Of a DNA stretch of 64,000 nt, positions 9,818 to 19,249 are shown piece after piece; the stretch's first letter is position 1; every line of letters starts with the position of its first letter. Under the pieces are notes generated by a model that did not search any database, had not been told where the DNA came from, and saw nothing but the letters and a program-made list of their open reading frames with translations. The DNA lies in the NCBI GenBank assembly GCA_016185305.1, contig JACPNV010000001.1, forward strand, positions 1 through 64,000. Reading direction: 5' to 3'. Source of the stretch: Actinomycetota bacterium (GTDB lineage Bacteria > Actinomycetota > Acidimicrobiia > Acidimicrobiales > Acidimicrobilacustridaceae). The position numbers were made by a program, and so were the translations under genes.

Positions 9818-10220
9818 CCGAGCAGCGACGAGCAAGATCGTGCCGGTCGGCTCTGACGATTCTGATGACGACGAGGTGGTCGGGTGGGTCCGAGAGGCAG
9901 CTCGGGCCGCGCTCGGCAAGTCCGGTGAGGACGTCGTCGTGCTCCGTGTGGGCGAGGTGCTCGGCATCACCGGCTACTTCGTGATCTGCAGCGGGCGGAA
10001 CACTCGCCAGGTGAAGACCATCGCCACGGAGATCGAGGGGAAGGTCGCCGCCGTCGGCCCCAAACCCCGCCAGGTCGAAGGGCTCGACGCGCTCCATTGG
10101 GTGCTCATGGACTACGGCGACTTCGTCGTGCACGTGTTCCTCGACGAGACGAGGCAGTACTACGAGCTCGAGCGGTTGTGGGCCGACGTGGCCCGGGTCG
10201 ACTGGGAGTTGTCCGGCTGA
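9810..10220 (+). CDS. rsfS: Ribosomal silencing factor
   Basis: VREAARAALGKSGEDVVVLRVGEVLGITGYFVICSGRNTRQVKTIATEIE...ALHWVLMDYGDFVVHVFLDETRQYYELERLWADV. Confidence 0.96.
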   Translation: MADRAATSKIVPVGSDDSDDDEVVGWVREAARAALGKSGEDVVVLRVGEVLGITGYFVICSGRNTRQVKTIATEIEGKVAAVGPKPRQVEGLDALHWVLMDYGDFVVHVFLDETRQYYELERLWADVARVDWELSG

Positions 10221-10329
10221 GACCCTGCCCTCGGCGCCGACGCGCCACCTGATCGACGAGTGGCGCTGATGGGACAGCTCCCGAACCGAACCCTGGTTCG
10301 CTCGGTTGGCCGCGGGTAACCTGGTGGAG

Positions 10330-10506
10330 ATGCCGCGCAAGGTCTGGACTGCCGCCGAGTTGGATGAGATGACACCAGCCCAGATCGACGAGCTGTTCGA
10401 AGCGAGCATCATCAGTGACCTGAACGACGTTCCCCCGGAGTTTCTTGCTCATGTGCGGGAACGGATCCAAGCACGCATCGACGCCGAAGAATCCGCGCAG
10501 CGGTGA
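10330..10506 (+). CDS. Small hypothetical protein, putative antitoxin partner
   Basis: 58 aa MPRKVWTAAELDEMTPAQIDELFEASIISDLNDVPPEFLAHVRERIQARIDAEESAQR; 4-nt overlap with the following ORF. Confidence 0.65.
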   Translation: MPRKVWTAAELDEMTPAQIDELFEASIISDLNDVPPEFLAHVRERIQARIDAEESAQR

Positions 10507-10829
10507 CGTCGGACCGTCGGACGGTCCGCATCACGGCCTCGTTCTTCGACGACCTCGATGCACAGCTTCCGCACGAGCGTGGCCCAAACGGTGAACCGTC
10601 GGTCAACGACTTCCAGGTCTACGAGCTCCTCCGCGTCGTGGACCGAATCGCGGTCGAATGGGACTCGCTGCCCGAGCTGATCGCTGGACGACCGGACTAT
10701 CGCGCCCTCACTGCAGCCGGCATCTTGGTTCCGGTGTTCACCGTGGTCGGCCAACTCGCCACCGATGGAGCGATCGAACTCGTCGAGCTCGACATCGATC
10801 TCGAGATCGGCCGGGATCAGCTCACGTAA
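10503..10829 (+). CDS. Hypothetical protein, putative RelE/ParE-like toxin partner
   Basis: 108 aa VTSDRRTVRITASFFDDLDAQLPHERGPNGEPSVNDFQVYELLRVVDRIAVEWDSLPE...; translationally coupled to the preceding 58-aa ORF. Toxin assignment is inference. Confidence 0.6.
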   Translation: MTSDRRTVRITASFFDDLDAQLPHERGPNGEPSVNDFQVYELLRVVDRIAVEWDSLPELIAGRPDYRALTAAGILVPVFTVVGQLATDGAIELVELDIDLEIGRDQLT

Positions 10830-11859
10830 GAACGTCGATGACGAGCGAGAGTCCTGCACTGTTGACGAGCAGCAGGCTTCCTGGAGCCAGCTGGTGCACC
10901 CGTGACCAGTGCCCGTCGTCGGCATCGCTGACCTGCAACTGGCCGATGACAGCACCCGACGACCGTTCGATCACGAGAAGTCGATCGCTACGACTCGAGA
11001 CAATGAGTCGGCGATCATCGATGAACGCTCCAGGCGGCTCGAACCCATCGGGACCTTCGACGGATTCCAGAAGCTCATCCTGTTCGTCGAGCGTTCCGAA
11101 CCACGCGTCGCCCCGTGAACGGACGACAAGGTCGTTGTTCCACCACGTTCGCACCTCCACGTCTTGTCCGTTGTGCGGCGCATAGAGCAACTCACCCGAA
11201 GAAGGATCGATCGCGCACACGATCTCGGTCCACCCGGCCGCTCGAAGCACCGTCGAAGAATCCACCCGCCGAACGAACCAGACACGCGAGCCATCCTGGC
11301 CGTAGCTCCCACCCAGGACCAGGCCGCGATGGGGAGCTTGGTAGAGCTTGAAGCTCTCCGGCCAACTGTCGTTCAACTCATGATCTTCGACTACGGCACC
11401 GGTCCGGGCATCGACCAGACCGAGGACACCCGCGGAGGGTTGAACCTGTCCCAGGGGTTCATCGAGTGGTCGAGCGATCCAGAGACGACCGCCGTCGGCA
11501 GCGGTCGGATCGAACGCCGCCGAACCCCCGCACCAGTCACGCCAGCGGGGATGGCCCACGGTTCGGATCTCTTCACGATCGAGGTCGTATATGCGCACGG
11601 CTTCGGCACCTGTGACAGCCAAGGTCATCGACCGCAGATCGATGCTTGCGGAGTGAGCGGTGCCCAAGAAGTCGGTGGGCAGAGGCCACTCGACCTGGTG
11701 TTGGCCCCCGCGATCGAACAGCGAGACCCTTCCGCCGTCGGCCGCGATCGCGAACCACCTACCGTCCTTGTCCGCGGCTCCGGCCACTGCACACCCGGGG
11801 TACCGGAACACCTCGTTCGTCGGAACGACCGGTAAGGCGTCGAGGTCGACGATCGGCAC
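10822..11859 (-). CDS. Hypothetical beta-propeller-like protein
   Basis: Repeated WD40/quinoprotein-like segments (GRWFAIAADGGRVSLFDRGG, AVRIYDLDREEIRTVG, IVCAIDPSSGELLYAP, RLLVIERSSGAVIGQLQV). GTG start at 11859 is inferred. Confidence 0.6.
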   Translation of the reverse strand: MPIVDLDALPVVPTNEVFRYPGCAVAGAADKDGRWFAIAADGGRVSLFDRGGQHQVEWPLPTDFLGTAHSASIDLRSMTLAVTGAEAVRIYDLDREEIRTVGHPRWRDWCGGSAAFDPTAADGGRLWIARPLDEPLGQVQPSAGVLGLVDARTGAVVEDHELNDSWPESFKLYQAPHRGLVLGGSYGQDGSRVWFVRRVDSSTVLRAAGWTEIVCAIDPSSGELLYAPHNGQDVEVRTWWNNDLVVRSRGDAWFGTLDEQDELLESVEGPDGFEPPGAFIDDRRLIVSSRSDRLLVIERSSGAVIGQLQVSDADDGHWSRVHQLAPGSLLLVNSAGLSLVIDVLT

Positions 11860-12189
11860 GAACGCAGTATGTCGGGGTCTTCCCGCAACGCGAATTCTGA
11901 CGCTTCCCGATCGCGAGTTCTGACGCTCGCCAACAGGGTCAGCGCGGCCCTTCCGCAACCACCGGGCGAACGTGTGCATCCTGACCACCGTGCCGTTGCC
12001 GAGGGCCTGCGCCCCCACCCGGCCCCCGGTCGAGGCGGGAGTCTCATACGGCACTGCTCCATTGGTTCGCTTTCGGACCATTGTTAGTGTTAGTTAGACG
12101 ACGCCGCGGTGGTTGCGGATGTGTGCGACAAGTTCGTGTGCGACATGGCGGCGACGGACCTGACGACACGTTGAGGATCGTTGGGCTGA

Positions 12190-12590
12190 GCTGGCCCGTC
12201 GAGGCGCGGCGGGGCGGCGTCACTGACGTTGAGCATCTTGGTCGGCGCACCATCGGCTGCCCTGCCGACGGTTGCGACGGCACGCTTGGCCCGTGGGGAT
12301 GGGCACGGGAGCGCTCCGTGCGCCAGCGCGATGGGACCTACGAGCGGCACCGTCCCCGTCGTGGCCGGTGTCGCCGCTGTCGAGGTACCCAGGTGCTCGC
12401 CGAGCCGCGATCGTCGTCGCCGGCAGGTCGAGCTCAGCGGCCATCGAGCGGTAGCCGGCGCCGTCCAGGGCTGCGGGTTCGACGCGGTCGGTCGAGCGGT
12501 CGCCGCGTACGGACGCCGGTTCGGTCCGGTGGACTCACCGTGGCGTTACGCGATCCTCGTCGGCGCGGCGCCGCACCTGTCGCCGCCCGG
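12190..12590 (+). pseudogene. Degraded DUF6431-like (HTH/Zn-finger, IS-associated) gene remnant with an apparently inverted internal piece
   Basis: Plus-strand Zn-finger IGCPADGCDGTLGPWGWARERSVRQRDGTYERHRPRRGRCRRCRGTQVL; the expected HTH (GAGYRSMAAELDLPATTI) reads only on the minus strand next to it; the plus strand resumes with FGPVDSPWRYAIL in another frame. Confidence 0.45.
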
Positions 12591-13024
12591 TCGCGGCATG
12601 CCCCACGCCCCGGTCGACCGGTAGCGACGCCGCGGTCTCTTCGCGCGCCCGCACGGCTCCAGCCAGACGACACCTTGAGGAAAACACGGCCGACAGCCCG
12701 ACCATCAACCCCTTGTACGTCGCCACCGAGAACGTCGCCGTCGTCCTCATTCAGCGTGGCGGTCAACGACCATCAGGTCCAGCGTCACGGAACGGCCGCC
12801 GTCCGCCGGCACCAGCGAAGACGTTGCGATGCTCACAGCAGTGGAGATGACTTCTCGGCTTTCGAACCCGACGATCTCGACCGACGAGGTCGGGACTCGC
12901 CGGCCAAAGATGAGAGCCGGGGCAACACGGTGGCGGCTGCCAAGGGCCTCCGTGGCCGGAACGGCCCGAGCGGAGCGGAGTAGCGCAGGCCAGCCGGGTA
13001 AGCAGGCCTGCGCACCCACAGCAG

Positions 13025-13099
13025 TGGAGCTGATGGGACTCGAACCCACGGCCTCCTGCATGCCATGCAGGCGCTCTAGCCAACTGAGCTACAGCCCCT
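13025..13099 (-). tRNA. tRNA-Ala (anticodon GGC)
   Basis: GGGGCUGUAGCUCAGUUGGGCUAGAGCGCCUGCAUGGCAUGCAGGAGGCCGUGGGUUCGAGUCCCAUCAGCUCCA folds as a cloverleaf; G3-U70 alanine identity pair. Confidence 0.97.
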
Positions 13100-13327
13100 C
13101 GGGGAGGTCGAACCTTACCAGCCGCGTTCGGTTCCGCGAAGTCCGAACGCACCGCGTGCACATGCCTCGAACCGCAGCCGGGCGTCGGGCGCGATCGGGC
13201 ATTTTGCGGCCGAAACCCGAAGAGTCGGCGGTTCCGGTCGGTTCTGGCCATCCGTTGGGTAGGTCCTCGAACGCCAGAGAACGATCATGTCGTAACCCGA
13301 TCGGTGGCCGGGGGGTCAGAGGCCCTG

Positions 13328-14995
13328 ATGCAGACACTGACTTCGCGTATCGAAGCCGTCGCCGATCTCGGCGGCACCATCACCTTCAAGGACGGCGATC
13401 GGGGCGAGACCATCTCGTGGGTCGAGTTGCACGATGATGCTCGGGCGATGGCGGCGGCCATGCAAGCCCGCGGCATCGAGCCCGGCATGCACGTCGGGCT
13501 CCTCGGGCCGACCACTCGCCCGCTCGTCACCGGCATCTCGGCCACTTGGCTCGCCGGGGCGACGCTCATGATGCTGCCGCTGCCCATGCGGCTGGCGTCG
13601 ATCGAAGATTTCGTCGAGCAGACGCGCGTGCGGTTGCGGAAAGGCGATGTCGATCTGCTCATCATCGACGAGCAGCTTGCCGAGTTCGTGCAACCCGAGC
13701 CGGGCGACCCGCCGATGGTGCGCCTCGACGAGATCGCGCGCGAGGCCAGGCGGCTCGGGCCGGGCAAGCTCGACCGACCGGCGGACGACCCCGAGCGGCC
13801 GGCCATCATGCAGTTCACCAGTGGCTCGACCTCGGAGCCGAAGGGTGTCGTGCTGCCCCACCGCGCCGTGTGCGCCAACATCGACGGCATGATCGACTCC
13901 GCGGGCTGGGACATCGATGTCGACGTCATGGTGTCGTGGCTTCCGCTGTACCACGACATGGGACTGGTCGGCATGCACACCATCCCGATCACGACTGGCG
14001 CGAGCTTGGTCATCGGTGCACCGCAGGACTTCCTCGCCAAGCCGTCGCGGTGGATGCAGTGGCTGTCCGATCACAAGGGCACGACGACCGCCGGCCCGAA
14101 CTTCTCGTGGGTGCTCGCGACCCGCGCGCTCAGGCGCATGGAAGGTCTCGATCTGTCGCCATGCCGCCTGCTGCTGAACGGTGCGGAGCCGGTCGACCCG
14201 ACGGCCGTCAGGGCCTTCGTCGAGCAAGGCCAGCGGTTCGGCATGCGGGCGGGCGCGGTGTTCCCCGCGTTCGGGATGGCCGAGGTGTCCATCGCGGCCA
14301 CGTTCCCGCCGATCCTTCGCGGCCTCGCGACCGATCCCGTCGATCGCCGCGTCCTCGAAGCTGAGCGCTACGCCCGCCCGGCAGACCCGAAGACCGAAGG
14401 CACGCGCGAGCTCGTCAAGCTGGGAGCGCCACTGCTCGGCATGGAGATGCGCATCGCCGACCCTGACACGGGCCACGTGCTGGGCGATCGCGAGGTCGGC
14501 GAGCTCGAGCTCAAGGGAACATCGATGATGGTCGGCTACTACAACAACCCCGACGCCACCGCGGCGTCGATGCGGGGGGACTGGCTCCGAACGGGCGACC
14601 TCGCCTACACCGTCGACGGCGAGCTGATCGTCTGCGGCCGCATCAAGGACGTCATCATCCTCGGCGGGCGCAACGTGTTCCCCGATGACATCGAGCGAGC
14701 CGTCGCCGGCATCGAAGGCGTCCGTGCCGGCAACATCATCGCTTTCGGCGTCGAGAACGCGAAGCGCAAGGAGACCATCGTCATCGTCGCCGAAGTGAAA
14801 GGTGACGACCTCGAGCTGATCCGCAAGCACATGCACCATCGAGCGATGGAGGTCACGGGTGTCCCCCCGCACGACATCGTCCTCGTGCGGCCGGGCACGC
14901 TGCCGAAGACGTCGTCAGGCAAGCTGCAGCGCGGTCTCTGCAAGCAGCGCTACATCTCCGCAACGCTCGAGCTCGCCGATTCGCTGGCCGGCTGA
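13328..14995 (+). CDS. AMP-dependent synthetase / fatty acyl-AMP (CoA) ligase
   Basis: MQFTSGSTSEPKGVVLPHRA, WLPLYHDMGLVGMH, GDLAYTVDGELIVCGRIKDVIILGGRNVFPDDIE, PKTSSGKLQR. Confidence 0.93.
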   Translation: MQTLTSRIEAVADLGGTITFKDGDRGETISWVELHDDARAMAAAMQARGIEPGMHVGLLGPTTRPLVTGISATWLAGATLMMLPLPMRLASIEDFVEQTRVRLRKGDVDLLIIDEQLAEFVQPEPGDPPMVRLDEIAREARRLGPGKLDRPADDPERPAIMQFTSGSTSEPKGVVLPHRAVCANIDGMIDSAGWDIDVDVMVSWLPLYHDMGLVGMHTIPITTGASLVIGAPQDFLAKPSRWMQWLSDHKGTTTAGPNFSWVLATRALRRMEGLDLSPCRLLLNGAEPVDPTAVRAFVEQGQRFGMRAGAVFPAFGMAEVSIAATFPPILRGLATDPVDRRVLEAERYARPADPKTEGTRELVKLGAPLLGMEMRIADPDTGHVLGDREVGELELKGTSMMVGYYNNPDATAASMRGDWLRTGDLAYTVDGELIVCGRIKDVIILGGRNVFPDDIERAVAGIEGVRAGNIIAFGVENAKRKETIVIVAEVKGDDLELIRKHMHHRAMEVTGVPPHDIVLVRPGTLPKTSSGKLQRGLCKQRYISATLELADSLAG

Positions 14996-15036
14996 CGGCG
15001 CGATCTTGGCGCCAGACCAGGGCAAGGGGAGCGTCG

Positions 15037-15702
15037 GTGCATCCGGTCCACACCGTTCTCTTCGATCTCGACGGCACGATCAGCGACGCCGCCCCGGGCA
15101 TCATCAACGGCCTCAAGCACGCCATGGAGAAGATCGGCGTGCCGGTCGAGGAGGATCACGACTGGACGCCGTACCTCGGCCCGCCATTGCCGGACGCGCT
15201 TCGCGACGTTCACGGTCTCGCTCCCGCACGGGCCGACGCCGCGATGGGCGCGTACCTCGACTACTACCGCAGTCGCGGCCTGTTCGAGAACGAGCTGTAC
15301 GCGGGGATTCCCGAGCTCGTCGACGATCTCCGGGCGCAAGGCACGACGATCGCGGTCGCAACCTCCAAGCGAGCGTTCCTGGCGGAGCGCATCCTCGAGC
15401 ACTTCGGCCTGCGCGACCGGTTCGCCGTGATCGGCGGGGCCCGTGCGGACGGCTCCGGGGGGCGCAAGCACGAAGTCATCGTGCGTGCGCTCGATGAGCT
15501 CGGCATAGATCACGACGGGCGCGGCATCGCCATGGTCGGTGACCGCGCGCACGACATCTACGGCGCCCGCAACGTCGGGCTGGTCGCGGTCGGGGTCAGG
15601 TGGGGCTACGCGCCGCCGGGCGAGCTCGAAGCGGCCGGCGCCGACCTGGTGGTCGACACGGTCGCCGATCTGGCCGCCGCGCTCCTGCCGTCGCCCGCCT
15701 GA
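15037..15702 (+). CDS. HAD-family hydrolase (phosphoglycolate-phosphatase-like)
   Basis: HTVLFDLDGTISDAAPGIINGLKHAM ... VATSKRAFLAERILEHFGL ... MVGDRAHDIYGARN. Confidence 0.9.
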   Translation: MHPVHTVLFDLDGTISDAAPGIINGLKHAMEKIGVPVEEDHDWTPYLGPPLPDALRDVHGLAPARADAAMGAYLDYYRSRGLFENELYAGIPELVDDLRAQGTTIAVATSKRAFLAERILEHFGLRDRFAVIGGARADGSGGRKHEVIVRALDELGIDHDGRGIAMVGDRAHDIYGARNVGLVAVGVRWGYAPPGELEAAGADLVVDTVADLAAALLPSPA

Positions 15703-15808
15703 GCCAACCCGAACCCGGTGAATCCGGGGTCGATGCGGACGAGACGGCCCGAAACGGGCTTTCGATCGAACGCCGCGTGATGACACACCCCGCGTATACG
15801 TTCTCCTC

Positions 15809-18800
15809 GTGCTTGATGTCCATCGCGCCGAACGAGCCGACCCGCTGGTCGATGCGCTGGCCGCCGTGCTCGCCGACCGGCTGGGCGATCCGTTCGCGGC
15901 CGAGGTGGTGGCGGTTCCCAGCCGCGGCGTCGAGCGCTGGCTGAGCCAGCAGCTGTCGCTCGTGCTCGGCACGTCGGCGGAGCGGCAAGATGGCGTGTGC
16001 GCCAACGTCGAGTTCCCGTTCCCGGGGCGGCTCATCGGCGACGCGGTGGCGCTGGCCACCGGGGCCGATCGCGAGCGCGATCCCTGGCGGCCCGAGCGGG
16101 CGGTGTGGACGCTGCTCGACGTCGTCGACCGGTGCCTTGACGACGGCTGGCTGGCCCCGCTCGCCGGGCACCTGCGCGGCGGCGCGGTTGATGGTGACGT
16201 TGCCGGCGATGCCGCTGGCCGGCGGTTCGCGCCGGTGCGGCATCTGGCCGACCTGTTCGACCACTACGCAGTCCACCGGCCCGGCATGATCGAAGCCTGG
16301 GCCTCGGGCCGCGATGTCGACGCGTACGGCGTTGGCCTTCCCGGCGATATCGCTTGGCAGGCCGAGCTGTGGCGCCGGTTGCGAGCGCAGCTCGGCGTGC
16401 CGAGCCCGGCCGAGCGCTGGGCCGAAGGCTGTGCGATCCTCCGCGACTCGCCCGAACTGCTCGACCATCCCCGGCGGCTCGGGTTGTTCGGCGTCACCCG
16501 ACTGCCGCCGAGCTATGTCGACGCGCTCCGGGCGATCGCGGTGCACCGCGACGTCCACCTGTTCCTCTTGCACCCGGCGCCGACGTTGTGGGATCGCATC
16601 ACCCAGCACGCGACGCGTGGTCGAGCGTTGCCGCGTGCCGAGGACAGCACGCGCGGTCTCGCTCGTCATCCACTGCTCGCTCGATGGGGTCAGGACGCGC
16701 GCGAGATGCAGCTCGTCGTGGGCGCGGCCGAAGACCAGACCGACCATCACCATCGGCTGCGTGAGGCCGACGAGTCGAGCAACGTGCTCCTCCACCGTAT
16801 CCAGCGCGACATCCGTGCCGACCGCGAGCCGGGCGCCGCCGGCCCGTTGGCGCTGGACGAGCGCGACCGCAGCGTGCAGGTACACGCGTGCCACGGCCGG
16901 GCTCGCCAGGTCGAGGTGCTGCGCGACGCGATCCTGCACCTGCTCGCCGACGACCCGACGCTCCAACCGCGCGACATCATCGTGATGTGTCCCGACATCG
17001 ACACGTTCTCACCCCTCATCCATGCCACGTTCGGCGCCAGCGCTCTCCTTGATGAGGAGGGTGATGGCGACGACGGCGACGCGCCCGACTCCGGCCTGCC
17101 CGAGCTGACCGTCCGTCTGGCCGATCGATCATTGCGCCAGACGAACCCGGTGCTCGATTGCCTCGCCGAGCTCCTGGCCCTGGCCGGAAGCCGCCTCACC
17201 GCCTCGGAGGTCATCGACTTCGCCGGCCGCGAGCCGGTGAAGCGCCGATTTCGGTTCGATGACGACGACATCGCCCGCATCGACGAGTGGGCGCGCGCCG
17301 CCGGCGTCCGGTGGGGAGCGGACGCCGAGCACCGCGCGCCGTACAAGTTGGCCGGCTTGGCCACGAACACGTGGCGAGCGGGAGCCGATCGGTTGCTGTT
17401 GGGTACGGCGATGTCCGAGGAAGGGTTGCGGCTCGTGGGCGGGGTCCTGCCCCTCGATGACGTCGATAGCGGCGACATCGATCTCGCCGGGCGGCTGGCC
17501 GAGCTGCTCGACCGCTTGCACGCCGCGGTCGACGAGCTGGCGGCCCCGAGGCCGATGGCGGCATGGGTCGACCTGCTCGGGAGCGTGACCGACGCACTCA
17601 CCTCCACGACCGATCGCGATCGCTGGCAACGAGCGCAGCTCCAACGCATCCTCGACGAGGTTCGCGACGAGGCCAGCGCGTCGTCCGCGTCAGAAGATGC
17701 GCGGTTCTCCTTGGGCGACGTGCGTTCCTTGCTGGCCGACCGGCTGCGGGGCCACCCCACGCGTGCCAACTTCCGCACCGGGCATCTCACCATGTGCACG
17801 CTCGTCCCGATGCGATCGGTTCCGCACCGCGTGGTGTGCATCCTCGGCCTCGACGACGGCGTGTTCCCGCGCCAGACCGCGCCGGACGGCGACGACGTCC
17901 TGCAGCGATCGCCATGTGTCGGCGATCGCGATCCCCGCAGCGAAGACCGCCAGCTCCTGCTCGACGCGCTGCTGGCTGCCGGAGAGCGGCTCCTCATCAC
18001 GTATTCGGGCCGCGACGAGCGCACCAACGCGATGCGACCGCCGGCGGTGCCGTTGGGCGAGTTGCTCGACGTCATCGATGCGACGGCAAGCGCGCCGACC
18101 GGGCGGCCGGCGCGCGCGCACGTGGTCGTGCAGCACCCGTTGCAGCCGTTCGATGGGCGGAACTTCGTGACCGGCGCGCTCGTCGAGGGCCAGCCGTGGA
18201 GCTTCGATCGCGTCTCCCTGGCCGGCGCCCGCTCGGCTGCCCGCCCGAGGACGGCTCTGCCCGCATTCCTCCCCGCCGCCTTGCCGCCGGAACCGAGCGG
18301 CACCGTCGAGCTCGACGATCTGGTGGCGTTCGTCCAGCACCCGGTGCGTGCGTTCCTTCGCCAGCGGCTCGGTGTCGTCGTGCGCGAGATCGACGACGAT
18401 CCGAGCGACAGCCTTCCTGTCGCGCTCGATGCTCTCGAACGATGGGAGGTCGGCCAGCGGCTGCTGGAGGCACGTCTCGACGGGGCCGACGCCGCGGCCT
18501 GCTGGCGGGCCGAGCTGGCGCGGGGCACGCTGCCGCCCGGCGAGCTCGGCCGGGAGGTGCTCGATGCCGTCTCACCCAAGGTCGAGCGCATCGTGGCCGC
18601 GTTCGGAGAGCTGGTGGGCGACGCCGGTGCCCGAAGATCGATCACCGTCTCGATCGACCTTGGCAGCGGGAGGTCGCTGGTCGGAACCGTGCCGAACGTG
18701 GTCGGCGACCTCGTGTCGATCGTGACGTACTCGCGTCTCGGCGCCAAGCACCGGCTCGCGGCATGGGTGCGGCTCTTGGCTTTGACCGCCAGCGATGACA

Positions 18801-19249
18801 CCACCCCCTACTCGAGCATCGCTATCGGGCGCGGTGACTACGGCCGCGTGGGCGTGAGCATGATCAGCCAGCAGGGCGCGGCGGCCGCGCTCGATCAGCT
18901 CTCGGTGCTCGTCGATCTGTACGACCGCGGCCTCTGCGAGCCCTTGCCCCTGTACTGCAAGACCTCGGCCGCATGGGCGTCGGCGGCGGTTGCGGGTGAG
19001 CGTCCTGAAGGGAAGGCCAGGCGGGAGTGGGAGACCGGCCCCCGGGCCTTGTGGGACAACGAAGACCGCGAGCTCGTCCACACTCGGGTGCTCGGTGACG
19101 TGGTGAGCTTCGATCGGCTCCTCGCCGACCGCCCGCGGCCCGACGAGCAGGGCGCGGGGTGGGCGGGCGATGAGCCAACCCGGTTCGGTCGGTACGCCCG
19201 CCGCCTGTGGGACGGCCTCTTGGCGGCAGAAGTGGTCTCGAACCGATGA
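15809..19249 (+). CDS. recC: Exodeoxyribonuclease V gamma subunit
   Basis: VVAVPSRGVERWLSQQLS, LGLFGVTRLPPSYVDALRAIA, VLRDAILHLLADDPTLQPRDIIVMCPD; first of the recC-recB-recD series. Confidence 0.94.
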   Translation: MLDVHRAERADPLVDALAAVLADRLGDPFAAEVVAVPSRGVERWLSQQLSLVLGTSAERQDGVCANVEFPFPGRLIGDAVALATGADRERDPWRPERAVWTLLDVVDRCLDDGWLAPLAGHLRGGAVDGDVAGDAAGRRFAPVRHLADLFDHYAVHRPGMIEAWASGRDVDAYGVGLPGDIAWQAELWRRLRAQLGVPSPAERWAEGCAILRDSPELLDHPRRLGLFGVTRLPPSYVDALRAIAVHRDVHLFLLHPAPTLWDRITQHATRGRALPRAEDSTRGLARHPLLARWGQDAREMQLVVGAAEDQTDHHHRLREADESSNVLLHRIQRDIRADREPGAAGPLALDERDRSVQVHACHGRARQVEVLRDAILHLLADDPTLQPRDIIVMCPDIDTFSPLIHATFGASALLDEEGDGDDGDAPDSGLPELTVRLADRSLRQTNPVLDCLAELLALAGSRLTASEVIDFAGREPVKRRFRFDDDDIARIDEWARAAGVRWGADAEHRAPYKLAGLATNTWRAGADRLLLGTAMSEEGLRLVGGVLPLDDVDSGDIDLAGRLAELLDRLHAAVDELAAPRPMAAWVDLLGSVTDALTSTTDRDRWQRAQLQRILDEVRDEASASSASEDARFSLGDVRSLLADRLRGHPTRANFRTGHLTMCTLVPMRSVPHRVVCILGLDDGVFPRQTAPDGDDVLQRSPCVGDRDPRSEDRQLLLDALLAAGERLLITYSGRDERTNAMRPPAVPLGELLDVIDATASAPTGRPARAHVVVQHPLQPFDGRNFVTGALVEGQPWSFDRVSLAGARSAARPRTALPAFLPAALPPEPSGTVELDDLVAFVQHPVRAFLRQRLGVVVREIDDDPSDSLPVALDALERWEVGQRLLEARLDGADAAACWRAELARGTLPPGELGREVLDAVSPKVERIVAAFGELVGDAGARRSITVSIDLGSGRSLVGTVPNVVGDLVSIVTYSRLGAKHRLAAWVRLLALTASDDTTPYSSIAIGRGDYGRVGVSMISQQGAAAALDQLSVLVDLYDRGLCEPLPLYCKTSAAWASAAVAGERPEGKARREWETGPRALWDNEDRELVHTRVLGDVVSFDRLLADRPRPDEQGAGWAGDEPTRFGRYARRLWDGLLAAEVVSNR

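Noticed and set aside
16747-18804. 685-aa minus-strand ORF (Ser/Arg-rich)
   Set aside because: Antisense frame of recC with biased composition and no motif.
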